Below, piece by piece: positions 40,277-48,109 of a DNA stretch of 64,000 nucleotides. The DNA comes from Opitutaceae bacterium (lineage in GTDB: Bacteria; Verrucomicrobiota; Verrucomicrobiia; Opitutales; Opitutaceae): positions 62,001 to 126,000 of the forward strand of contig JANQSC010000008.1 in assembly GCA_028284235.1 (NCBI GenBank), given 5' to 3'. A program made the position numbers and the translations under genes. How positions within the stretch are numbered: the stretch's first letter is position 1; each line of letters starts with the position of its first letter. Under the pieces are notes generated by a model. It worked only from the letters and a program-made list of their open reading frames with translations, had not been told where the DNA came from and made no database searches.

Positions 40277-41200
40277 CTAGGTCTCTTTGACCCAGTTTTG
40301 CAGAGACCAGTCAAGGGCTTCTTGGACAGGTCTCATACGAATTCCGGCATTCTGGAGTTTTGTTGTATCCAGAACGCAGTTGGAGCGAGGGGTTTTAGCG
40401 GCTTTCGCCATAAATTCGTCTTCGCTTTCGAAGAACTTGTAATCCTTGTTGTTGACACCGTGTTTCACGACGAGATCGACGACTTCGGAGGTAGTGACGG
40501 AGCCCGGGTTGGTGACGTTGTAGATTCCGAAGGGGACTTGCTCTTCGAAGCAGGCCCAGCAAGCCGTGATGAAGTCTTCCAATTGGCTAAGACTATTGCG
40601 GGCTTGGAGCAGATTCTCGTAGCGCTGTACTTTGCTCAAGTAGTTGCGCGGGCTGTCAATTTCGTCGAACGGTATCCGTAAACGCCATACAAATCCTTCG
40701 GGCTCGCTCTCGTGTATCCACTTGGGCCAGTCCTCATTGGCATTGCTGGACTCCCGCCACCCAAGAACTTCTTCGCCTAATGCTTTGGTGCCACTGTAGA
40801 AGGAGCAGGGCGGGCTTCGAAAGCTAAAGTTCGGCGCGTCGTCCTCGCGCCATCCTCCGCCTCCGGGGCGTTCGCCCGAGAATATGCATCCGCTGGACAC
40901 ATGTCCCCAAGGGATGCCTAGGTCGGCGCAGATCTCGCGAATGGCGCCAGGGAGCACGGCATTGCCGTCGAGGCAGTTCCCTTTGTCGAGCTCGCAAGCG
41001 TCGACATTGGGTTTGCCGGTGTAGCCGGCGCAGTTGACGACGCGAGTGGCTCTGGACTCTCTAAGCGTTTGAAGAACCGCGTCTTTACGGGCCAAATCGA
41101 ATGCGCGTCCCCTGATTCCGGTCCAGGCGATCCCTTTGCGATCGAAATATTTTCCGAATAACTGACCGACGTAGCCGGTGCTTCCGAGTAGAACAACCAT
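40277..41200 (-). CDS. UER1/NRS-ER-like bifunctional 3,5-epimerase / 4-reductase
   Basis: The 307-residue protein is an extended SDR with GSTGYVGQLFG and the Tyr-Lys pair YSGTKALGEE. It resembles eukaryotic UER1 (nucleotide-rhamnose synthase/epimerase-reductase) more than RmlD: RVVNCAGYTGKPNVDACE, SSGCIFSGE, RLRIPFDEIDSPRNYLSKVQRYE, GIYNVTNPGSV and TPRSNCVLDTTKLQ are UER1-type blocks. In that family one protein does both the 3,5-epimerase and 4-reductase steps. As rmlA and rmlB follow and no rmlC or rmlD is present, it probably finishes dTDP-rhamnose. A plain RmlD-like reductase is the alternative. Confidence 0.8.
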   Translation of the reverse strand: MVVLLGSTGYVGQLFGKYFDRKGIAWTGIRGRAFDLARKDAVLQTLRESRATRVVNCAGYTGKPNVDACELDKGNCLDGNAVLPGAIREICADLGIPWGHVSSGCIFSGERPGGGGWREDDAPNFSFRSPPCSFYSGTKALGEEVLGWRESSNANEDWPKWIHESEPEGFVWRLRIPFDEIDSPRNYLSKVQRYENLLQARNSLSQLEDFITACWACFEEQVPFGIYNVTNPGSVTTSEVVDLVVKHGVNNKDYKFFESEDEFMAKAAKTPRSNCVLDTTKLQNAGIRMRPVQEALDWSLQNWVKET

Positions 41201-41303
41201 GATGGATTGAGGGAAACTGTAGAGAATACAATGTGGTGGGAAATTGGAATTTGTCTAGAAGTTCGATAGTATTTCTGTGGATACAATCGACTGTGAATGC
41301 CTT

Positions 41304-41933
41304 CTAGAAAAAAACAAATTTCTCCGAAATGGTGATGATATCCGAAGGCTCGATATAAAAAACGTTCTTCTTTTTGCCTTCAAGGACGTCTTTTAGGTTG
41401 AGCTTGTGGATGATTCGTTTTTCGCCCTCCTGTCGAATAATTGTGACTTTCTTGAGATTGGCGGTAGGGCCGGGGCCTCCTGCTTCCATGATCGCCTCCA
41501 ACGCGGTAAGCCGGCGATCCGAAACCTGCTTGCCCGGGCTAAGAACGGCTCCATTTACGTAAAATGTGTAGGACGACGAAGTAACCGTTACGCTAACTTC
41601 CTTTGTCACCAATTGTTTGTCGTAGAGCGCTAGGAGAGCGGTTTCGAGTTCGGTTGGGGTGAGGCCTGCTACTTCAACCTCGCCGACGAGCGGCAGAGTG
41701 ATTCGTCCGTCGCGGCGGATTTTCTGACTTGTATTCAGGTCTTCAGCGGCGGGAAAGGAAATCAAGATAACATCGCCTTCGATAAGTACCGCTGCTTCTT
41801 GGCTGTTGGCGCTTTCAGGGTCCTCGGGTTCTGAATCCTGGGCAAATCCGAGGTTAGCAAACGATCCCAGCGAAAGCGCCGTTACGGAGAGAATGCCCGA
41901 GAATCGTATCATTAGATCGCGAATGTTCTGCAT
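41304..41933 (-). CDS. Wza-like polysaccharide export protein
   Basis: The 209-residue protein has a signal peptide (MIRFSGILSVTALSLGSFAN region), then a poly_export domain (EGDVILISFPAAEDLNTSQK, RRDGRITLPLVGEVEVAGLT) and one SLBB domain (YTFYVNGAVLSPGKQVSDRR). Such proteins form the outer-membrane or periplasmic channel for exopolysaccharide. It lacks the lipobox and C-terminal helix of true Wza, so it is a short form. The ATG at 41933 places the signal peptide properly; the frame opens at 41990. Confidence 0.85.
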   Translation of the reverse strand: MQNIRDLMIRFSGILSVTALSLGSFANLGFAQDSEPEDPESANSQEAAVLIEGDVILISFPAAEDLNTSQKIRRDGRITLPLVGEVEVAGLTPTELETALLALYDKQLVTKEVSVTVTSSSYTFYVNGAVLSPGKQVSDRRLTALEAIMEAGGPGPTANLKKVTIIRQEGEKRIIHKLNLKDVLEGKKKNVFYIEPSDIITISEKFVFF

Positions 41934-42186
41934 CTTATGTGTGAGTTTTCTAGTTTTAAAAGCGAACGCTGCGTGAATTCGCAAGGCCATTGAGTCTTAA
42001 GTTGTTGATATATCCTACGACCTTGCGAGCGATGAGTTTACCCGAAGGTTCCGTCAACCCGGGTAATAATCCTCAAAAAGTCGAGAATTACGAATTTTAG
42101 AGCCGAAAAGAGTCGTTTCTCCAACCGTTGAGGCTGAATTTGTCTGGAATTGGGCAAACTCGAAATGGACTGCGTTTGTACGCCTG

Positions 42187-42858
42187 CTAGCGTTTCGCGC
42201 GTCTTTGCATTCGCTCAAGCGCAACTAGGCTGCACAAGCTGAGCATTGTCAAAATCGCTGAGTTCGTGGATTCGGAAACGGCCCTCGAGGTAAATGACTG
42301 CCCGGCATTTGGAGCGCCTGGCGATCTCTCTGTCGCCGACACCCATGAAAAGTCCTCGTAGCTGCTGCCATTTCCGACGAGTTGGAGGGAATTGGAGCTG
42401 TCCGAGGAGTTTGTCTCCGATACGCCGACATCCACGCTGGTATAGCCGCTTGCCAGTCCGCTTTGAGCGGTAAAGAGCCCTTCGTAGCTCAGAAACTGGA
42501 CGACCGTCGACCCGAATATCAACGCGATGCCATCTGGGCCGTTTTGGAGGCCGTTCGTCGGCAAGTCTAGGACCCAGGTTCCTAGTTGGTTCGCATCGCC
42601 GGCGAGCGCGTCGGAGTCGCCGAGCTCATGAGTCGACCCGTAGGTGGTCTCACTATTACCATTGTAGAGAACGATTTTGTAGCCTGCGAGACTCGTACCG
42701 GAACGTCCTGCGAGCTCTATGAACTCCGAATCGTCGGTCCCTTGGTTGTCGTAGTCGATTTCGTTGATCCAGACCGGGATCGCGGACAGGGTTGTGGTGT
42801 TGGCGAGTAGGGTTAGCCACAGATATAGCCATCCCGAATAGGAGTGGGAGTGTTTCAT
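42187..42858 (-). CDS. secreted lamin-tail-domain protein with PEP-CTERM-like tail
   Basis: The 223-residue protein has a signal peptide (LYLWLTLLANTTTLSA), a lamin-tail (LTD) fold with VWINEIDYDNQGTDDSEFIEL, SLAGYKIVLYNGN and SNSLQLVG, and a C-terminal tripartite tail: VSESTN, a hydrophobic stretch (AILTMLSLCSLVALE) and RMQRRAKR. The tail has the layout of exosortase signals but not the PEP or VPDSG motif. The ATG at 42858 is preferred to the frame opening at 42921, which precedes the signal peptide by 21 unlikely residues. Confidence 0.65.
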   Translation of the reverse strand: MKHSHSYSGWLYLWLTLLANTTTLSAIPVWINEIDYDNQGTDDSEFIELAGRSGTSLAGYKIVLYNGNSETTYGSTHELGDSDALAGDANQLGTWVLDLPTNGLQNGPDGIALIFGSTVVQFLSYEGLFTAQSGLASGYTSVDVGVSETNSSDSSNSLQLVGNGSSYEDFSWVSATERSPGAPNAGQSFTSRAVSESTNSAILTMLSLCSLVALERMQRRAKR

Positions 42859-43009
42859 TTTTACAAGAGTTGGTTGTGACTGATCGCGTAACAGCACGGA
42901 TGTTGCACCCGTATCGACCAATCGTTTACTAAATATTTACCCTCGGGAGTTTACGATTTGGATCAAGTCCAAATTATCGAAAAACGCGATATTTGCGGCT
43001 CGCCGGGCG

Positions 43010-44362
43010 CTACTTGCGAGAGATTCCGAGTCGATCCATGAGCTCGTAGAGGGTAGGGCGACTGACCCCGAGTTCGCTGGCGGCGGTCGTGATCCGGTTG
43101 GAGTGCTTTTTTAGGCTCACTTGGATCATCTCTCGCTCTAGTTCTTCGCGGGCTTCTTTCAATGTCTGGCCGGATTTAGACGGCGCGGTCGCGTTTAGCT
43201 CGAGATCCTCCGGAGTGATCGTTTTTCCGTCGCACATTATGGTCGCTCGCCGAATCCGGTTTTGCAGCTCTCGCACATTTCCGCTCCAGTCGTGCTTGTA
43301 GAGTGCCGACAGGGTCCGTTTTGCGTAGGTGAGACCGGGTTTGTTGTTTTCTTTCGCGAATTTCTGGAGAAGTTGTGTAGCGATCAAGGTCAGGTCTTCG
43401 CCGCGTTCGCGCAACGGGGGAAGGAGCAGTTCGATGACGGCGAGTCGGAAGTAAAAGTCCTCTCGGAACGAGCCTTCGGCCATGCCTTTTTTAAGGTCGG
43501 CATTGGTGGCGGCGAGTATTCGCGCGTCGACTTGAATTGTCTCGCGTCCACCCACGCGTTCGATTGTTCCCTCCTGCAAGAATCGAAGCAACTTGACCTG
43601 GACTTGGAGGGGCACTTCGCCGATTTCGTCCAGGAAAAGCGTGCCGCCGTTGGATTGTTCAATCTTGCCGATATGCTGGGCGTGGGCTCCGGTGAACGAC
43701 CCCTTTTCATGGCCAAATAGTTCGCTTTCCAGCAAGTTCTCTGGGATGGCGCTGCAATTGATGGCGATGAAGGGTTGACCCTTTCGATTGCTGAGCTGGT
43801 GAATCGCTCGGGCGGCGACTTCTTTCCCGGTTCCACTCTCGCCGAGGATCATGATGGAGGCGTCGGCGGTCGCCACTTTGCGAATAGTCTCGAACACGTT
43901 TTGCATGGACTTGCTTGAGCCAATCATACCTTCGAAACCGTCGGAATTCCGAGAGCGCTTCAGCTCTAGGAATTCTCGTTCCAGTTGGGCCACATGGAAG
44001 CATCGTCGCAGGAGAACTTGCAATTCGTCGATATCGATGGGTTTGACGAGAAAGTCGTACGCCCCGGCTCCGATCGCTTCGAGTGTGTTCTCCTTTTCTC
44101 CTTGGCCCGACGCGATGACGACTTTTGTTTTCGGCTCGATTTCCAGAATTTCTGCGAGTGTGGCGATTCCTTCGTCTATCGAGTTCGGATGGGGAGGCAA
44201 TCCGAGATCCAGGAGTACGACCAAGGGGTTGTAGACTTTGAATTTTTCGATGGCGGACTTTCGTTCGGCCGCCTGCACGATCTCGTACTCGTCGGAGAGA
44301 CCCCATTTCATTTGGGTGCGGATCTCTTCGTCGTCGTCGACTATGAGGAGCGTGGGGTTCAT
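43010..44362 (-). CDS. prsR: PEP-CTERM-box response regulator PrsR (sigma-54 activator)
   Basis: The 450-residue protein has a receiver domain (LLIVDDDEEI, LVVLLDLGLPP), a complete sigma-54 AAA+ domain (Walker A GESGTGKE, loop GHEKGSFTGA, Walker B GGTLFLDEIGEVPL, sensor WSGNVRELQNR) and a C-terminal Fis-type helix-turn-helix (ITTAASELGVSRPTLYELMD). PrsR activates genes of exosortase substrates in partnership with kinase PrsK, encoded just upstream. The start at 44362 is chosen from the receiver alignment. The -24/-12 promoters at 47492 and 51295 are likely targets. Confidence 0.9.
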   Translation of the reverse strand: MNPTLLIVDDDEEIRTQMKWGLSDEYEIVQAAERKSAIEKFKVYNPLVVLLDLGLPPHPNSIDEGIATLAEILEIEPKTKVVIASGQGEKENTLEAIGAGAYDFLVKPIDIDELQVLLRRCFHVAQLEREFLELKRSRNSDGFEGMIGSSKSMQNVFETIRKVATADASIMILGESGTGKEVAARAIHQLSNRKGQPFIAINCSAIPENLLESELFGHEKGSFTGAHAQHIGKIEQSNGGTLFLDEIGEVPLQVQVKLLRFLQEGTIERVGGRETIQVDARILAATNADLKKGMAEGSFREDFYFRLAVIELLLPPLRERGEDLTLIATQLLQKFAKENNKPGLTYAKRTLSALYKHDWSGNVRELQNRIRRATIMCDGKTITPEDLELNATAPSKSGQTLKEAREELEREMIQVSLKKHSNRITTAASELGVSRPTLYELMDRLGISRK

Positions 44363-44460
44363 GGTTTCTGGTAATACGTTTCGAACGTGGTATCTCAATA
44401 CAAATCAGAGGGAGCGATCGTTCCCATGTAACGACTCGTTCGATACTGCGCTTGAGCGAT

Positions 44461-46584
44461 CTAGTGGGTATTTTCGTCGACTGGCAGCAGGATTTTGAAG
44501 GTAGAACCGCGACCTTCTTCCGACTCGACTTGGAATCGCCCTCGGTGGGCTTCCACGATCATCTTGCTTTGGAACATCCCTATTCCCAGGCCGCGTTGTT
44601 TCGTCGTTTTGAAGGGTCGAAAGAGGTTCTTCTTGATGAAGTCAGGGCTCATGCCGCAGCCGTTGTCCGCTACGCTGATGGTGACACTGTTTCCATCGGA
44701 CCGGGTCGAGACTTCGATATGTCCGCCTCCTTCAATGGACTCGGAAGCGTTAATAACCAAGTTGAGAATCACTTTCCCCATTTGGTCTACGTCGATATCG
44801 GCGGTTGAGCGAGAATCCAGATCAGCGTTCAGTGAAATCTCAGTTGGGGGCTGCCAGCGCTCAAGGGTAGTTTCGACGAAGCGATCCACTCCTGTGTCCT
44901 TTGCCTCTATTTGCAGTTGGCTTTGCACATTGCTAAGTCGTCCGATCAGGTTGTTTATTCGGTCGCCGGTTTTGGAAATCCCTCGGAGGGCGTCTTCACG
45001 AAACTCCGGATTTTCCCAGTGCACGGGGAGATTTTTCACCATTATGTTCAACGTGGACGCGGCGTTTTTTAGATCGTGCACGAAGAAGGCGGCCATTGTT
45101 TGAAACGCTTCAAGCTCTCGCGTTTCGACGAGTTTGCTTGAAAGTTGCAGGTTGAGAAGGCTGGACGCCGCGTGGGTCCCGACACTATTCAGAATGTCGA
45201 ATTCAGGTTCAGTGAATTGCGCGCCGGCAACTCGATCGCCCACGATGACCACACCAAGGAGGGAGTCTTTAGTGTTCATTGGGATGCAGATGCGATTTCC
45301 GCCATGCTCGAATTTTTTTGGATTTCGTTCTCTCAACAAACGCGCCCAGGACTCTTCTGTTTTGTCTATGTCGATAGGTCGACGAATCTTGTCGAAACTC
45401 GCCTTCAATGATCTGGCGACACGGGATTCGAGTTCGATGGATTGGGAATCAGTCTCTGAGAGGGACGTGGACGCGGAAAGGCGCAAATGAGATTGTTCGG
45501 GGTCGAGCAGCCAAAGACTGACTGAGTGCGAGTCGAATATTTCCGCGATTAGCTCCACGAGAGATTTGCAGAGTTCTGGTTGACTGACGTGCGAAGCGGT
45601 TTCTTCGGTGAATCGGGACCAAACGGTCCGATAGTCGTGCATCGGTCGCTTGAAATGGCGGCTCACGAATTGCCTTACGTTCAGTCTAAAATGGTCGGAC
45701 TGGAGAAGAGTCGCGAGGAGGACGAGAGCGACAAGCACGCCCAACGCCTTCAACGGGAAAGCGATGTCGCCGCCGATGAGCGCGACGAATTTCGCGAGTA
45801 CGCCGACTACGAGCAGATAAATGCCGGTCAGCAGCACGGTTAGCGAATTGCTCAGAACGGCGTGGGATGGGTAGACTTCAATATTGAAGTGTCCGCTTCG
45901 AGTGAGAGCTCGTAGTATCAAAAGGCTTGATACGATCAATCCGATTGAATCAATCATATCCATTCCCGTATGCACATTCGCGAAGAGCAGTGCTTGTGTA
46001 CTCGTGTAGAAACGAACCAGGAAAAGGGTGCCCAGGCCTAGAATCATGTACTTGACCTGCCAGCGCATTGCGCCCACGGCTGCCCGAAAGGTCCGTTCGA
46101 GATTCATGATGCTCAATACGGTCCCGATGATCATGAGAAAGTGGCAGGCTTGGCCAGGCCAACCGAGTAGTATCGTGACCCCGCCTTCACTGCGTAGCTG
46201 GCGAAACAGAATATAGCTGTCGTAGTAGAAAGCCGCGAGGACTGCTGGGGTTGCGCAGAAGGCGATTAGAGTCCAGCGCCATTTCGACAACGTGCGGCGA
46301 ACCTTGCCTCGCGCGTAGGTCAGGCTGAAGAGAATCCAAAGCGCGGGCAGAAACGAGAGGGCGACGAGTCGGATTTGTTGCCAGTAGAGGAAGTCGTCAA
46401 CGCGAGTCGCGGAAGCCCCAAACCCCATGGCCAAACCTTCGAGGCAGAGAATCGCCATGCTGGCGCAGAATACCCACCGCGCTAATGAGCCTCGTTGGTG
46501 AACGAAGGTGAGAACCAAATAGGCGATGCAGAACAATCCGCAGATTCCAGACGAGATATATGCGAGGAGCGCGGAGAGGTTCAT
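44461..46584 (-). CDS. prsK: PEP-CTERM system histidine kinase PrsK
   Basis: The 707-residue protein has an N-terminal integral membrane part of about eight to nine segments (LLAYISSGICGLFCIAYLVL onwards to residue 290), a GAF-like domain, a dimerisation helix with the phospho-acceptor histidine in FFVHDLKNAASTLNIM, and a HATPase domain (NLVINASESIEGGGH, VADNGCGMS, TTKQRGLGIGMF). This is the PrsK layout found at exosortase loci. It lies 98 bases upstream of prsR in the same direction. The signal it senses is unknown. Confidence 0.88.
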   Translation of the reverse strand: MNLSALLAYISSGICGLFCIAYLVLTFVHQRGSLARWVFCASMAILCLEGLAMGFGASATRVDDFLYWQQIRLVALSFLPALWILFSLTYARGKVRRTLSKWRWTLIAFCATPAVLAAFYYDSYILFRQLRSEGGVTILLGWPGQACHFLMIIGTVLSIMNLERTFRAAVGAMRWQVKYMILGLGTLFLVRFYTSTQALLFANVHTGMDMIDSIGLIVSSLLILRALTRSGHFNIEVYPSHAVLSNSLTVLLTGIYLLVVGVLAKFVALIGGDIAFPLKALGVLVALVLLATLLQSDHFRLNVRQFVSRHFKRPMHDYRTVWSRFTEETASHVSQPELCKSLVELIAEIFDSHSVSLWLLDPEQSHLRLSASTSLSETDSQSIELESRVARSLKASFDKIRRPIDIDKTEESWARLLRERNPKKFEHGGNRICIPMNTKDSLLGVVIVGDRVAGAQFTEPEFDILNSVGTHAASSLLNLQLSSKLVETRELEAFQTMAAFFVHDLKNAASTLNIMVKNLPVHWENPEFREDALRGISKTGDRINNLIGRLSNVQSQLQIEAKDTGVDRFVETTLERWQPPTEISLNADLDSRSTADIDVDQMGKVILNLVINASESIEGGGHIEVSTRSDGNSVTISVADNGCGMSPDFIKKNLFRPFKTTKQRGLGIGMFQSKMIVEAHRGRFQVESEEGRGSTFKILLPVDENTH

Positions 46585-46720
46585 TGATTCGTTTTGGAGT
46601 CTGGGACGTGGCGTAGTGGAGAATGGCCGGCGATCGAATTAACCGCAATGACTGAGAGCGCCGCAATGGTTTTTTGGTGGGGTCGCTATTAAGCCGTTGT
46701 AGTATCGGGATAGCTGCCGC

Positions 46721-46753
46721 AAAAAAAAGCCGCCCCGGTGGATGGGGCGGCTT
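46721..46753 (-). terminator. rho-independent terminator of the first VPDSG gene
   Basis: AAGCCGCCCC and GGGGCGGCTT form a perfect 10-bp stem with a 7-base loop (46727-46753), followed on the - strand by a T-run (46721-46728, eight A on the + strand). It separates the VPDSG gene from prsK. Confidence 0.93.
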
Positions 46754-46780
46754 GAACAATTGAACGAATTGTCTTCTCGC

Positions 46781-47446
46781 TTATTTCTTGAAGCGGCGCG
46801 ATGCGGCACCCAGACCGATCAACCCGAGACTGAGAAGAAGGGCAGTGGCTCCCGAGTCGGGAACGGAAACGTTGTTGTCCGAGCTTCCTGTTATTGTATT
46901 CTCAGATCTGATAGTGATGACCTGCGAGAGCGAGTAGTATTCCGCGTCGATCGACCCCTCGTTGGAGTATGTTCCGACACCGGATATCAACGCTCCACCA
47001 TTGCTGGTGAGGAGTGTCGCGAGGGCCCCGCTATTGGTCGCATCGTAGTAGGTTTCGTAGGTCACTTCAACGTCGCCTCCGAGAAATGCAGCCGAACCTT
47101 CTGCGAGGACACTACCGTTGGATGCTCCGAGGCCGTACTGGGTGAAGATGATTTGTAGGTAGCCAGATCCGTTTGCGAGAACTCCAAGGTGTCCCATTGG
47201 ATTCTTGAGAGTGCCCACTACCGGGTAGCCGGTTCCCACGTTTACGTTGGTCGACCAACCTCCGCCCGTTACGTTGGTGTGGATTACTCCCACACCGGCG
47301 TCAAGGTCGCCGGCTCCATTGTCTGTCGCTATAACGGACAATCCACTACCGAAATCGGCGCTGATTGACGACGATGTTAACGCGAATCCAGACACGGTGA
47401 AGCTGGCTGCTGCGAGACCTGTTAGTATTGTCTTTAGTATATTCAT
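46781..47446 (-). CDS. VPDSG-CTERM surface protein 1
   Basis: The 221-residue protein has a signal peptide (MNILKTILTGLAAASFTVSG), a Gly-, Ser- and Asn-rich beta-type body without recognised domain, and a C-terminal sorting tail: VPDSG, a hydrophobic segment (ATALLLSLGLIGLGAAS) and RRFKK. The tail is the signal for exosortase C type processing; the exosortase is at 51.7 kb. It has its own -24/-12 promoter and terminator, so it is a single-gene unit probably driven by PrsR. Its role, perhaps in matrix or floc formation, is not known. Confidence 0.85.
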   Translation of the reverse strand: MNILKTILTGLAAASFTVSGFALTSSSISADFGSGLSVIATDNGAGDLDAGVGVIHTNVTGGGWSTNVNVGTGYPVVGTLKNPMGHLGVLANGSGYLQIIFTQYGLGASNGSVLAEGSAAFLGGDVEVTYETYYDATNSGALATLLTSNGGALISGVGTYSNEGSIDAEYYSLSQVITIRSENTITGSSDNNVSVPDSGATALLLSLGLIGLGAASRRFKK

Positions 47447-47491
47447 AGTTCTGCCTTTTTTAAATTAACTGTAAAAAAGTACAGATGATAA

Positions 47492-47507
47492 AGCATGAAG
47501 CATGCCA
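47492..47507 (-). promoter_or_regulatory. sigma-54 promoter of VPDSG gene 1
   Basis: Read on the - strand: TGGCATGCTTCATGCT. GG and GC are ten bases apart and only the first base of the -12 TTGC differs. The predicted start of transcription (near 47481) gives a leader of about 35 bases. Confidence 0.75.
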
Positions 47508-47600
47508 TTTACGTGAACATATTCGCAATATAATCCGTAAATAATTGTCTAATAAGGATTAACAAAATGAAGGAAATTAATTTTCAATTAATTTTTACGT

Positions 47601-47725
47601 TTTTTGTAAGAAAACCTGACGTCCTCTTATGAGGATTCCTGGCGAATTGGAGCAATAAAATACACAACTCATTGACTAACAATGACTTAAAGATTAGTTA
47701 ATGAATGTGTAATGAATTTCGACAC
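47601..47725 (-). promoter_or_regulatory. two candidate PrsR boxes upstream of VPDSG gene 1
   Basis: On the - strand, GTGTCG-N7-TTACACATT (47704-47725) and a weaker related copy CGTCAGG-N5-TTACA (47601-47622). The former shares 14 of 22 positions, including both ends, with a box at 51417-51438 upstream of the other VPDSG gene. They lie about 95-220 bases before the -24 element, where enhancer-type activators bind. Confidence 0.5.
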
Positions 47726-47972
47726 TTTCTTAGAAGTTTTCGTCATGGTATAAATGTTTAGCTGACAATTAGTTACAGTGAGTTTGACTGCACTGTATAC
47801 GCTGCAAATTGCCAAACTTCTCCGTGTTCTATCTGGATCTCGGGAGTATCGCCACCCTTATCGAGGGGGGTGATTCCGAAGTTTTAGGTAGATCAGTAGC
47901 GACTCGGTTTGAGATGTATTGGCTGCTACGCGATCCAATCATCCCAGATAGAAGCCTCAAGGTATCGAACCG

Positions 47973-48039
47973 TTCCGGGAGGCGTCCCGGAAATGGGACC
48001 CAATACAACAGGCGAGGATGTGCCTTTGCCTATTGGGTC
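47973..48039. other. adjacent hairpins of unknown role
   Basis: TTCCGGGA-GGCG-TCCCGGAA (47973-47992) is a perfect 8-bp stem with a 4-base loop. It is followed by GACCCAATA (47997-48005) pairing perfectly with TATTGGGTC (48031-48039), with AGGC/GCCT pairing inside the loop. No T-run follows. It could be a small structured RNA or a remnant of a repeat. Confidence 0.45.
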
Positions 48040-48109
48040 GAGTTGACCTAAATCTGGTTGCGCCGCCCTCCATGTATGGTGGCGGGCTTGGTTGGGTTCA
48101 AACGATTGG

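Larger units (their letters stand above)
47447..48109. other. 663-base intergenic region between VPDSG gene 1 and prsT
   Basis: No gene is convincing here. It is AT-rich up to about 47760. It holds the -24/-12 promoter of the VPDSG gene (47492), two upstream boxes (47601-47622 and 47704-47725), and towards prsT a set of hairpins (47973-48039, and CCGCC-ct-CCAT-gt-ATGG-t-GGCGG near 48066-48086). Confidence 0.6.

Noticed and set aside
42880..42910. -24/-12 promoter for the lamin-tail gene
   Set aside because: The GG and GC are eleven bases apart instead of ten and the flanks are poor.
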